Of a DNA stretch of 64,000 bases, positions 52,179 through 63,715 are shown piece after piece (the first letter of the stretch is position 1; each line of letters opens with the position of its first letter). The notes beneath the pieces were generated by a model. It was not told where the DNA came from, ran no database searches, and saw only the letters and a program-made list of their open reading frames with translations. The stretch spans positions 27,028,694-27,092,693 of the forward strand of contig OX424570.1 in NCBI GenBank assembly GCA_949152475.1, written 5' to 3'. The DNA is from Terebella lapidaria (Eukaryota > Annelida > Polychaeta > Terebellida > Terebellidae). A program made the translations under genes and the position numbers.

Positions 52179-55100
52179 ATGCCTGGACAGAAGGGACACC
52201 CTCACGGCGGGCCTCCGGGGCAAAACAAGCCGCGGCGGCGAAAAAACAGCGACCAGGGCTCGGACGAGGGCAAGGAACAGATCTCATATGCGGTCTACGA
52301 ATCTGCGGCTAACACATTCTTCAAGAACGGGGACTATGCGAAAGCCATCGATAACTACACCAAGGTCTTGTAGTGTACACTAAATGTGTTGTGGAATTTC
52401 AGAGTGTTTTTCCTTGTGTTTATTGAGTTAACTGGGCATCAACAATGAAAGTAAGAAACAATATAGCTGTTCATTGAAACTGCTCTATTCAGAGAATATA
52501 ATATTTGATTCATTTCTTGATTGTGAACTTTATTACTTGTGAATATGTACTGATACGTATGGTTCATTGAGGCAATGGTGGAAAGTCATTCAAAATCAAT
52601 ACAGATATTTTATGAAATTTGTTCATTATGTTTGAAATATTTGAGCTGTCGTTCTTTGCAGGCGCTAGAGTTACAGCCCGGAGACGTGAACTGTTTGATC
52701 TCTCGGTCCAAGTGTCACTTAGAGCTACAAGACCTAAAGAAAGCTTTGGAGGACAGCAACACTGTACTGAAGGAGGACCAGAAACATATCAAAGTGTGTT
52801 AATTTTATCTTTTGATGTGAAAAAAAAGCATTTTAATATTGTTGTACACAAGCTGTTGGACTGGTTTTAACAGTACATGTATTTCATCTCGAATTCAGAT
52901 ACATTGTCAATTTACTAATTGCAGCAATCTTATATTTGTATGGCTTATTATTATTCTTTTGTATGGCCTGTAAAATATAGTATATCCCAGGGAATTTTGT
53001 GTAGTTTTTGATGAGATTTTCACTCCTGACACCAGGGCTTGCTGCAGAAAGCTGAGGTGCTGTACTTTATGGGGGACTTTGAGACGTCATTGGTTTTCTA
53101 TCACCGTGGCAACAAGCTGCGGCCAGAAATTAAAGATTTCCGACTGGGAATCCAGAAAACCCAGGAGGCGATTAACAACAGTGTAGGAGGTAACGAGTGA
53201 ACTTTATTGAATCTGACAGAAAGATCACAATCATGTCACTAAATACCTCAAGGTCACTCATGATCAAAGGTCATTATGTGAAAGCATGTTATGTCAGTGA
53301 TTGCATGATATGCATGATTGTGTACTATAGATTTCTTATATGATATGTGGTATATATGCGTCCATATTTCTTTCTTTCTTTTATTAAGGTGAAATCAAAT
53401 TATTTCGTTCTGTGTATGTTTGTAGATGGTTCTGGATGTCGATTGCACAGTGAGGGGAACTTATCTTTCTTCTACGATGGGCAAGTTCAGGTAAGATCTA
53501 CTGAATTCTTCGTGTGTTGGATATGTTATGAATATTCTGTGTCTGTTACAGATATATCTGTTATAACGAAAATTTTGTGATTCTGTTTAAATGGCTCTGT
53601 GATAAATGTTCATAATTCCTGCATGCTTATGTTGTGTTGTAAAAATGTGTCATATGTTTCATGTGGTACGAACCAAGGATTTTGCAAAATTTACTGCCAA
53701 TGATCGTTACTCTTGTTGAAATATTAGATTACGTGAATGATCATTGGCTATCATACATGTATTGGCATAATAAACCCTATCATGTCATTTATCATAGTTA
53801 CTAGTATTTCTATTTTTCCTGCAATTTCTATTGGTATCTTGGAATCTTTCATACCCACAATACCAAAAGTCAATGGATGACTCTCAGTATGACCTTGACC
53901 TTGGTGAAGAACGCATCCGATCAGCTGGCAGTATCGTGCTGGGCGGTGGAAAAGAGCCCAGTGTTACCATGGATACTGAGCCAACTATGTCCTACTCGAA
54001 GACAGAAGACGACAGACAGTTTGATGCCCTGGTTTCTGCCTTCATGCAACAAAATTTGTCTGGAGAGGTGTAACTTTTTCGAAGACTCGGATATTCACGT
54101 TCACGTCTATAAAACTTCTTCGTTACTTATTCATCACAGATGGAGCACTGGTTGTACATGTATAGGATTTGTGCATGCTCCGTTATCGTTTGTTGGAAAC
54201 TGGGACTCATTTTGGCTCCAGTGCCATTCGGAGATCGATTACGCTTAGTGCATGCTGCTCGCTCTTTATGGGACGATTTCATTCCAGTCACAGCTGGAAA
54301 TCACTTGACTGCTTCAGTTTCTTTTTTCCCAACATTTTTTAGGTTAAAATTGATGTTTTAGTGGATAACCATGAACATGTATCTAAGGTCTTGTACTGAT
54401 TTGGATTTTGGATTGCGTTGAATTCCAGTACAAATTTATAGGTATCTTCTGTGGTGATATTGGCTTGTGGATCATTATTTGAAGTGCATTCCATGGACCG
54501 TGCTCAATGATGAATTACGCTTAGATATCTTGGTTGTGCCTTGCCTATGACTATTATTCATCGGAATAGTGAACTGGGGCATGTGCAATGAATTGGTACA
54601 AATTTCAGGACTCGCGATGATGTTTTGAACATCAATTAAGCATGAATTCTTACTCCTATTTGAATAGACAGAATTATGGTTTATTGAGATCTGACATGTT
54701 ATAAATTTATGTTTACTTACTGTACCTGATGGAAAAGTAATGTAACGAAATATTATCTCAACACAGGCACAGACTGAGCAGGTAACGACTAGTCTCTCCT
54801 GAAATATATATTATGTATATATTTTGTCACCAGTGTATACATGTATATTGCATACGAAGTATACATATATATATTCTCCAGAATATATATATATTTATAA
54901 TATTTCTTTTGCTTGAGTCGATCGTGTGACATGCTGATTAACCTTTCAATATTCATTGACTTCTTGCTCCCAAGCTGCTCTGAATCTTCTATACAAACTG
55001 ATGAATTGCCATTTCTAACAGCATTTCATCTGTAAATAGGAGCTTCTATGTCTCTGTCTTGAAGTGAACCCCATATCCTTGATAACAACCATTAACTTCT

Positions 55101-58100
55101 GCTTCAAGTACATATAATTTTTAACAAGAAATAATATGTGAAAAAAAAACATGAGCAATGTAATGCTCCAAGGTACTAGCGATAACATACCAGCCTTACT
55201 TGGTAACTTTAATCGTGTTCACAGATGAATTTGTATCTGAATTTTAAAAAACCTTTCTTATTCTTGTTTTCAAACTTTTTTTCCACTTTTTCACACTCCA
55301 ATTTACCTGTACAGATACACATATTCATGCAATAGTAACAATGTATATTATACCATTTCCTGTTATTTCCTGGATTAAATTTTCCATTGAACTTGTTCTA
55401 CCTAAACATTGAGCACTTTGAGAAAAATATTATGAAATTTGTCAAATTTTAATTTCCATGTTCTATTTCACAAACTATAGCTAAAAATGAAAGTGAAAGT
55501 AGAGAATAAGAATGGAAATCTCTGTGAAAATATGATGTGGAAAACTACAATGCAATTCCATTTTTCAAAAATAAATAATTTCTGCGGTTTGTGTTGCAGA
55601 AGGGCAAGAAGAGAGGTGGATACAACAAGCCGCAGTCTCGACGCGAGGAGAGACGGGAGAAACAGCGACCGAAGACGTGTAACGAGAGCAGTAAGACCAT
55701 CAAGGAGCTGCTCGGGGATCTATACCAGGATAAAGTCTTCCTGGAACAGCTGCTACATGATGTCGGTGTGTATGATAGTGGGTGATGTCAACATTTGCCT
55801 GATGTATGGTTCGCTTTGTAGATCTACATGATATGAATTCGTTATAGATATATTACATCCTACTAAATGATTGTTATCTGGAAAATATGATACATCAGTA
55901 CTAAAAATTCAGAGAATTCTGGAGCCAAGACCGAGACGAATGATGCAATCCGTGACCTGTCCATCGAGGGGTTGGATTACCTGACAACGAGAACACAGTT
56001 CTGGCAGCAACAGAAGCCGATGTACTCGCGGAAACGTGACAAACAGATGCGTGAGGGAGCGCAGAGTCGCGCCAGCTCAGCGGGGAACAAACGCGATCGC
56101 TCCAAGTGGATCCTTAAAAAGCTTGAAGAGATCGATGATGGTCTGTGAGCTCATTTCATTTCGAAGAGTTTTATTTTCATTTCGAAGAGTGGTAAATCCC
56201 ATGAGAATGCAAAAAAAAGCCTTTGATGAATATCAAGATCTACTTGTAGGTGCATCCATAAAAAACATGCTTGTATGTATTGAACAAATGTTCATCAGTG
56301 TCGCCAAATAATAAATGAAAACATTGCAATACTGGTGAATGATGACCAAATCTTTAACAAAATAAAAAATATCCACTATACATCTGTCTCCACAGCCCAG
56401 GCTGATGGTCACTACGAGCGCAGTTTGAAGCAGGCCCAGAGAGCTCTCAAGGATGTCGAGAGGTGGAACGAGGATGAGATCCCGAACAAACCTGAGGTGC
56501 TCGCAAACCTCCATAGCTGTATCGGTAATGCGTACCTGGAGCTTGGGAAGTATGACCTGGCCATCAAACACCACAACCACGACTTCGACATCGCACGTGA
56601 CAAGTGAGTGCCTGGAATGGAGGGGGGGGGGGGGGGGGGTTCCATGATATATCTAAAAAGAAATGAAGTAAAATGATAATTCATTAGCATCAATTGGCAG
56701 AAATGTGCTGCTATCATTTGTATTGCCTGAAGACAAGTAACAATGGATGCATTGATTCTTTGCAAAAACTTATTACCAAGTTCATGACCTCCTGATGTTG
56801 GTACATATCAAGCACTCAGTCCGTACTTCCTGTTTCCAGGGACCTTGAGGATGCTCAGTCTCGTGCTATGGACAACCTCGGCCGGGTCCATGCTCGCCGC
56901 GGTCACTTCGACAAGGCCATCAGTGTGTATGTATCCTTGTGCTCCCTGCATGATGTTTGTCTAATTAGGAAGTTAATATCTATGTAGATGTACAGAATTT
57001 GTAATATGTAACTAATTTAATCTGTAATCTCTTTGAGTTATATTTACCTCATGTTATTGTACACTCACAATAACGGAATCATGAAAATCAAATTCAACAT
57101 TTGGTTTTATCGTCAAGATCCAGTATTAATTTACGGAGTGAAGTTGGATAAATTGTATGCAGATTGTCTGCTTTATAGAAAAATTAGCCCAATGGGCTAG
57201 AAAGGTTACCGGAGAAATATACAGAGTTAAGCCGAGAAAGTTGAAGGTCAAATTCAAGGTGACCACTGAAATCGCCATATCTCTAACCTTGAAAATGGGA
57301 TCAAAGGTTAAATTCTAGATCACCAAACTATTCAGCATACATCATTTCCTATATGTTCACTATGGACCCCTAAGCTGTAAATTTGATAATAAGCGAGATA
57401 TAAGCCATTTTGTAATCTGACTTTGAAAATAAAATGACTGACCTTGAAATTTAGGTCAGAGGTCAATATCATTAAAATATTCAGAATATATCATTTCCTA
57501 TATGTTCACAATTGATTCCTAAGCTGTAAAGTCGATAATAAGCGAGATATTAGCCATTTTGTCCTGTTGACCTTGAAAATGAGGTAAAAAGTCAAATTCA
57601 AGGTCACTAGAATATTCAGCATATATCATTTCCCATATGTTCACAATTGATTTCTAAGCTGTAAAGGCGCTAATAAGCAAGATATTGGCCATTTTGTCCT
57701 GTGTCCTTGAAAATGAGGTCAAAGGTCAAATTCAAGGTCATGAGAATATTCAGCATATATCATTTCCTATATGTTCACAATTGATTCCTAAGCTGTAAAG
57801 TCGATAATAAGCGAGATATTAGCAATTTTGTCCTGTGACCTTGGAAATGAGGTCAAAGGTCAAATTCAAGGTCATGAAAATATTCAGCATATATCATTTC
57901 CTATATGTTCACAATTGATTCCTACGCTGTAAAGTCGATAATAAGCGAGATATTAGCCATTTTGTCATGTGACCTTGAAAATGAGGTCAAAGGTCAAATT
58001 CAAGGTCATGAGAATTTTCAGCATATATCATTTCCTATATGTTCACAATTGATTCCTAAGCTGTAAAGTCGCTAATAAGCAAGATATTGGCCGTTTTGTC

Positions 58101-61100
58101 CTGTGACCTTGAAAATGAGGTCAAAGGTCAAATTCAAGGTCACGAGAATTTTCAGCATATATCATTTCCTATATGTTCACAATCGATTCCTAAGCTGTAA
58201 AGTCGCTAATAAGCAAGATTTTGGCCATTTTGACCTGTGACCTTGAAAATGAGGTCAAAGCTAAAATTCAAGGCCACGAGAATATTCAGCATATATCATT
58301 TCCTATATGTTCACAATTGATTCCTAAGCTGTAAAGTCTATAATAAGCGAGATATTAGCAATTTTGTCCTGCGACCTTGGAAATGAGTTCAAAGGTAAAA
58401 TTCAAGGTCACGAAAATATTCAGCATATATCATTTCCTATATGTTCACAATTGATTCCTAAACTGTAAAGTCGATAATAAGCGAGATATTAGCCATTTTG
58501 TCATGTGACCTTGAAAATGAGGTCAGAGGTCAAATTCAAGGTCATCAGAATATTCAGCATATATCATTTCCTATATGTTCATAATTGATTGCTAAGCTGT
58601 AAAGTCGATAACAAGCGAGATATTAGCCATTTTGTCCTGTGACCTTGAAAATGAGGTCGAAGGTCAAATTCAAGGTCATCAGAATATTCAGCATATATCA
58701 TTTCCTATATGTCCACAATTGATTCCTAAGCTGTTGAGTCGATAATAAGCGAGATATAAGCCATTTTGTGCTCTGACCTTGAAAGTGAGGTCAGAGGTCA
58801 AATTCAAGGTCACGAGAATATTCAGAATATATCATTTCCTATATGTCCACAATTGATTCCTAAGCTGTAGAGTCGATAATAAGCGAGATATAAGCCATTT
58901 TGTGCTCTGAACTTGAAAGTGAGGTCAGAGGTCAAATTCAAGGTCACGAGAATATTCAGCATATATCATTTCCTATAGGTCCACAATTGATTCCTAGTCT
59001 CTAATCTCAATATCAAGTGAGATATTAGGCATAATGTGTCCCATTATAAAGCATAGGAGAATTTAACATGGGAAAGTCCCATTTGAGCCGTCATCAGAAT
59101 ATTCAGCATATATCATTTCCTATATGTTCATAATTGATTGCTAAGCTGTAAAGTCGATAACAAGCGAGATATTAGCCATTTTGTCCTGTGACCTTGAAAA
59201 TGAGGTCGAAGGTCAAATTCAAGGTCATCAGAATATTCAGCATATATCATTTCCTATATGTCCACAATTGATTCCTAAGCTGTCGAGTCGATAATAAGCG
59301 AGATATAAGCCATTTTGTGCTCTGACCTTGAAAGTGAGGTCAGAGGTCAAATTCAAGGTCACGAGAATATTCAGAATATATCATTTCCTATATGTCCACA
59401 ATTGATTCCTAAGCTGTAGAGTCGATAATAAGCGAGATATAAGCCATTTTGTGCTCTGAACTTGAAAGTGAGGTCAGAGGTCAAATTCAAGGTCACGAGA
59501 ATATTCAGCATATATCATTTCCTATAGGTCCACAATTGATTCCTAGTCTCTAATCTCAATATCAAGTGAGATATTAGGCATAATGTGTCCCATTATAAAG
59601 CATAGGAGAATTTAACATGGGAAAGTCCCATTTGAGCCGAGTTTGGGCCAAAATGGCCCACTTCGAGCGATTCAAGCGCAACGAAATTTATAGACATCAT
59701 AGGAGTACATATGAGGAGTGTTATTTATCAAAAAGAAAAAAAGTTACTGAACAGATTTTGAGAAAAAGGCCGCCAAAGTCCAAAATCAGGTATTTTTCGT
59801 CGAAAACGGCCGCCCTTTTGAAAAAAAATGCAAAAATAAAAAAACTAAAAAATACCTCCTTCTTGAATTATTTTTAAGTATTTTTGTGCAAAATTTCAGA
59901 AAAATTCGCCTGAAAAAAAAAAGATAAAAATGTGGACGATGACGACGACGACGGACGACGACGGACGACGGACGCAACGCCATGCCAATAGGTTATCGGA
60001 CCATAGGTCCGGTAACCTAAAAAAACAACTAATTTCTTGGTATCTATCTTTAGTAATTGCCTGTGCATCTACTAGTATATTTTAGCAAATGAATTGAGAC
60101 ATTTGTTTGTGATGATTTGGGCCACAGTTGGGAGGAGAAGCTACCGATGGCCAAGTCTGCCCTTGAGAAGACCTGGCTATTCCATGAGATCGGTCGCTGT
60201 TACCTGGAGCGAGGTGACTATGAGGTTGCCATGGAGAATGGGGAGAAGTCGCTGGCGGCCGCACAGGAAGCAGAGGATGACGTGTGGCAGCTCAACGCTA
60301 AAGTTCTCATCGCTCAGTCTCAGGGTCAGTGGCTGAGTGTCTCCTGTTGTACAGTAGCGTTTCGTTTTACCACCGATTACACTTGTTAACCATATATTGC
60401 TGGGATAATTGCTTTTGGGAATCATTCGCCTTGTTGTTGAGTTGTTCATGTGAAATTGTTTTGGGAAAACAATAGTGATAGCAAATTTGTTTACTTCATA
60501 TTCAGTGAAGATCGGTCAACTACAGGAATCTTTGGACTCTTTTGAGCAAGCTTTGGAGATGGCAAAACTCCAGAACGACAAAATGGCACAGAAAGCCATC
60601 AAACAAGCTCTTGACGATGTCAACAGTAAAATTGTTCGTGGAATCAAAGATTCTGATAAGCATGGTATGTAGCATTCAAGGTAATTCTGATTATAGTATA
60701 TTACTCTGATCACTACTGCATTTGTGACAATTCCTTTACAGATAGGTCAAGGTCACGATCAAGGTCACGGTCACGCTCCAGGTCAAGGTCAAGGTCAGGA
60801 TCTCGCGATGGTAGGAGTTCTCCCAAAGGAGGAAGAAAAGGATCTCCTAAAGGTCGTAGGTCACCCTCGCCAAAAGGAGGCAAAAAAGGCAAAAGGTCAC
60901 CATCTCCGAAAGGTGGAAAAAGGTCGCCATCTCCGAAAGGTGGAAAAAGGTCGCCATCTCCAAAAGGAGGCAAAAGATCGCCATCTCCAAAAGGAGGCAA
61001 AAGATCGCCATCTCCAAAAGGAGGCAAAAGATCGCCATCTCCTAAAGGAGGCAAAAAAGACTCTCCAAAGCATTCTCCTAAAGCTTCTCCGAGGTCATCT

Positions 61101-62102
61101 CCCGAGCCACAGAAGGAACAGAAACCAAAGGAGGAACGAAAAGGTGGGATAAATGTTGGGAAATCAAGCGATTTTGTGGAAAACTGGGAACACAGAGACA
61201 TGGATATCATCTTTTATTAGAGCATAATCTGCAAGATTCAATTCTTGGTTAGATATGCATATACATTCATTCATGTACCCTATTCTGTCATAATGTAGAC
61301 ATATCTGACTCCATGTTCCAGTCATAACGTACACAATCACAACCAAGACTGGAGACAAGATGTTTTCTGGGACGGACGCCGATGTTTTCATCCAGCTGTA
61401 CGGAGAGAAAGGCGAGACAGACCGCGTTGAGCTGCGGTCAGAGGCCAATGACTTCGAGTCGGGGAATACCTGTGCCTTCGAGAAAAAACTGTTGGATGTA
61501 GGCAAAGTAAGTCCTGATTTTCCAACGAACGTGCACTCCCATGTAGAACTCGTGCATTTACTTGTATAGTAAATATATTCATCAGTAAACGTTTACTCAC
61601 TATGAAATGTCTACCCCGATGTTTAGCTGGAGAAGATCCACATTGGTCACAACGGAGAGAACCCCGGGGCTGGGTGGTACCTGGACGAGGTCATAGTCGA
61701 AGACAAGGTCAAACGCGATAAAGTATCGTTTATCTGTAACCGCTGGCTGGACAAGGAGGAGGCTGATGGAGCGATTGAGATTGATCTATTCCCGAGTGAG
61801 TTTCAGACATCAGTCGAGTGATGTTATTGTTATAATACCTCACAGAGAAATTTATCAATTTGTTTGTCTCTACTGAAGTTATTCTTGAAGTGATATTGGC
61901 AGTAAAAAAAACTATTTTTTCAAAATCAATTACGTATATGCCTAGGGTCTCTGAAAAATAGGTAGCAAAACAAACTATGCTTGATCAGAGGGATAAATCA
62001 AGCATATGACAGTACTCGCAGTCGTTTCTGTGCATTAGTGTCATAGTTTGTTTCACATTATATTTTTCAGGTACCGACGAACAAACCCAAACCAAGAAAT
62101 AG
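52179..62102 (+). CDS. ODAD4: ODAD4/TTC25-type outer dynein arm docking protein with RS/SPKGG repeat and C-terminal PLAT domain, 15 exons, 855 aa
   Basis: Exons: 52179-52364, 52662-52793, 53036-53189, 53426-53490, 53870-54067, 55600-55765, 55913-56140, 56396-56603, 56840-56926, 60128-60324, 60506-60664, 60742-61143, 61322-61506, 61627-61795, 62071-62102. All junctions keep one frame. Residues ~38-157 are N-terminal TPRs (YESAANTFFKNGDYAKAIDNY; KGLLQKAEVLYFMGDFETSL). About 300-376 matches the middle of vertebrate TTC25 (KTIKELLGDLYQDK; QFWQQQKPMYSRKRD). About 377-580 are C-terminal TPRs (LEKTWLFHEIGRCYLERG). About 594-727 is an RS then SPKGGK-repeat tail, and 728-845 a PLAT domain. ODAD4 is part of the docking complex that anchors outer dynein arms to ciliary doublets. 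Human ODAD4 is about 670 aa and, as far as I know, has no PLAT. The ATG lies in a CpG-rich exon with G at -3. The exon-5 acceptor is weak, and an alternative in-phase acceptor ends at 53886. Confidence 0.93.
57185..60020 (+). mobile_element. Non-autonomous element (Helentron-like or TIR type, family C) with 134-bp satellite core
   Basis: The left end has the palindrome TTAGCCC-AA-TGGGCTA (57185-57200) and then AGGTTACCGG (57204-57213). The right end has the inverse CCGGTAACCT (60009-60018) closing a 12-bp-stem hairpin around ATA (59992-60018), preceded by GACGACGG-rich DNA and GGACGCAACGCCATGCCAATAG. Between them lie the tandem array, a fossil segment at 59630-59860 shared with 62660-62960 and 63070-63290, and no protein-coding capacity. 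The 3' hairpin and short inverse ends resemble families A and B, but the CTAG terminus is absent, so the class is uncertain. Confidence 0.7.
57320..59580 (+). repeat. 134-bp tandem satellite, about 17 units
   Basis: TTCAG(C/A)ATATATCATTTCC-type landmarks occur at 57331, 57479, 57615, 57749, 57883, 58017, 58151, 58285, 58419, 58553, 58687, 58821, 58955, 59102, 59236, 59370 and 59504. Spacing is 134 bp for almost all pairs. Units contain GATAATAAGCGAGATATTAG and TGACCTTGAAAATGAGGTCA blocks. A 549-bp stretch is itself duplicated near the end (about 58540-59089 into 59090-59638). Confidence 0.97.
60742..61143 (+). CDS. ODAD4: RS/SPKGG-repeat exon of the ODAD4-like gene
   Basis: This single 402-bp exon encodes residues ~594-727. 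It starts with alternating Arg-Ser dipeptides (about ten), then a basic tract, then seven copies of a K(R/K)SPSPKGG-type unit, and ends in a Ser/Pro/Glu/Lys-rich segment. It is strongly basic and presumably disordered, and SP sites could be proline-directed phosphorylation targets. The 24-bp DNA units make copy-number change likely. The same DNA read antisense gives a spurious Asp/Gly/Leu-rich frame, which is not a gene. Entry and exit are both phase 1, so skipping would keep the frame. Confidence 0.88.
61322..62102 (+). CDS. ODAD4: PLAT/LH2 domain exons of the ODAD4-like gene
   Basis: Exons 61322-61506 and 61627-61795 encode one PLAT domain. The pattern is typical: YTITTKTGDKMFSGTDADVF at the start, QLYGEKGETDRVEL, FEKKLLDVGKLEKIHIGHNG across the intron, then GWYLDEVIVE and CNRWLDKEEADGAIEIDLFPS. 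The last exon (62071-62102) adds TDEQTQTKK and a stop. PLAT domains bind lipids or protein partners. In hearing and cilium-linked proteins such as LOXHD1 and polycystins they sit near membranes. The splice phase from the RS exon (1) matches, so the domain is in frame with the TPR protein. I see no start codon or promoter of its own. Confidence 0.88.
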
Positions 62103-62607
62103 ACACTGCAGAGTTGACCCAGCATAATGATGATATTGACATCACCCTGTCCTCCATAATCATGATATTACATATTCATAAATCTGACATAATTTGCTCT
62201 AGTGTTCATGATTTTGTATCTGGAAATGTTGAGTATTAATTCCTGATGCACCCTGGAATATAACATTGGCCACAGTTCAATGCTAATCATGTGAATCAAA
62301 ATTGTCATTTAGGCATTTACTGTGATAGATATAGAGACATTATGGTTAGGTTTTGATATTGTGGTTTCACCAATGTGCTTTATTGCCTGTTGAAGTCTCT
62401 ACTAATCATTTTAGCTGTGTATTTGCACTCGAAAAATTATATCACATAATTATTTATGTCCTTAAATAGTACATGTACTGGTTTTTTGTTTTTTTATGAG
62501 AGAAAATCATATTACAAATACTTTTGTTTACACAGTATATTGTTAAGTATATTATATTTTTATTTTCTAATTGTGGTTCATGTCAAATATTTAGGATGTA
62601 ATATTGT

Positions 62608-62613
62608 AATAAA
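62608..62613 (+). promoter_or_regulatory. Candidate polyadenylation signal AATAAA of the ODAD4-like gene
   Basis: A canonical hexamer about 500 bp after the stop, followed by T-rich sequence. It is the first good candidate that I noticed in the 3' UTR. Confidence 0.5.
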
Positions 62614-62639
62614 TCTTCAGAAATGTTGTTTTAGATGAA

Positions 62640-63300
62640 TTTCTTATTGGCTGGAGTAGCTCAAAACAAGTGACTTGATTTTGGACCAAAAAATGTTTTT
62701 GACAATCTGGTGAATCTAAATGGTCGCCATATGCAGGCCAGTGATTCTAAGACAACAAAACTTATACACACCACAAGGGTACATGCATATCAAAAATCCT
62801 ATGCACCGATTAGAAAAAAAAAGTACTGAACAGAGATTTTGAGAATCAGCCTCTATTATGAAGGAAAAAGTTGATTAAAGTCCGAACAATTTTCAGTGGT
62901 GAAAATCAATGGTTGGAAATTGCCCAAAACAGCAGGATTTTGGACCAAAGAAAATTCGGCCCAAGTATCATATCCTGCGCCTTCCTCTATATTTAATAAG
63001 GATTAGAAAGGCGACAGACGGATTAAATGGCATTCATTTAATGGACGAGTACTATTAAGGCACAGTGTATGATACTTGGACGGAAAATTCTTATCACCGA
63101 CTCGTCGGAAAATTAAAATGGCCACCATGTGCAGACCTGTTATTCAAGAGCAACAAAAGATCTACACATCGCAGGTGTTCATATGGGGGTTCTTATGCAT
63201 CAATTAGAAAAAAGTTTACTGAACATATATTGAGTGAACGACATCGAAGTCCAGGGAAAAAATACGAAAATAAAAAGTGGATTTTGGATTAGGATTATAT
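62640..63300. repeat. Two diverged copies of a dispersed repeat also present at 59630-59860
   Basis: 62690-62880 and 63100-63250 align with each other: AATGG(T/C)CGCCAT or CACCAT, TGCAG(G/A)CC, ACAACAAAA, ...TACTGAACA. Both resemble 59650-59790 (AAATGGCCCA...AGTTACTGAACAGATTTTGAG). The copies are probably internal sequence of the family C element class. No coding capacity. Confidence 0.6.
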
Positions 63301-63449
63301 TATGGATTAAGGATCATAATGAGTATTCATGATGTCATGAGGATAAAGCAATTAAGGTAGTTCGCTCCAAACAGTGAGGGGAGGGGGTCGAAGAGTTGTT
63401 TTAAAACAAAAAACTGTATCAACATAATCTAGAGCTTCAAAATGACATG

Positions 63450-63689
63450 TTTTATAGAGTAACTGTTCAGCATCCTAAAATTGAAAAGAAAATAGGGGGT
63501 CACCGTATCCGTTCGCATGGAAAACACGATGCAAGATGTGAATATGTACAAAAATATGTGCATAAATGCCATAATTTATGTCATTTTAGGTAAATGTTTG
63601 TGATTTTTATCGAATATGTAGAAAAAACGAGCACGGTGACCCCCTATGTTCTTTTCAGTATTAGGATACTGAACAGTTACTCTATAAAA
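63450..63689. repeat. Inverted repeat, 57-bp arms, MITE-like
   Basis: The left arm 63450-63506 (TTTTATAGAGTAACTGTTCAG...) pairs with the right arm 63633-63689 with only about five mismatches, around a ~126-bp loop. Weaker pairing extends outward into 63424-63449 and 63690-63715. Exact termini and target duplication are not clear. Confidence 0.7.
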
Positions 63690-63715
63690 TAGGTCATATT
63701 GAAGAGATAATATTC

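Larger units (their letters stand above)
56927..60127 (+). other. Transposon-swollen intron 9 of the ODAD4-like gene, 3.2 kb
   Basis: Donor GTATGT and acceptor CCACAG, phase 2. The flanking codons join as AISV-WEEKLPMAK, as in vertebrate TTC25 (AIDTWEEK). Nearly the whole intron is one repeat element (57185-60020). Confidence 0.9.

Noticed and set aside
60713-61210. 165-codon minus-strand frame rich in GDGDLLPPF units
   Set aside because: It is the exact antisense shadow of the SPKGG-repeat exon, whose sense frame is supported by splice phases and neighbours.
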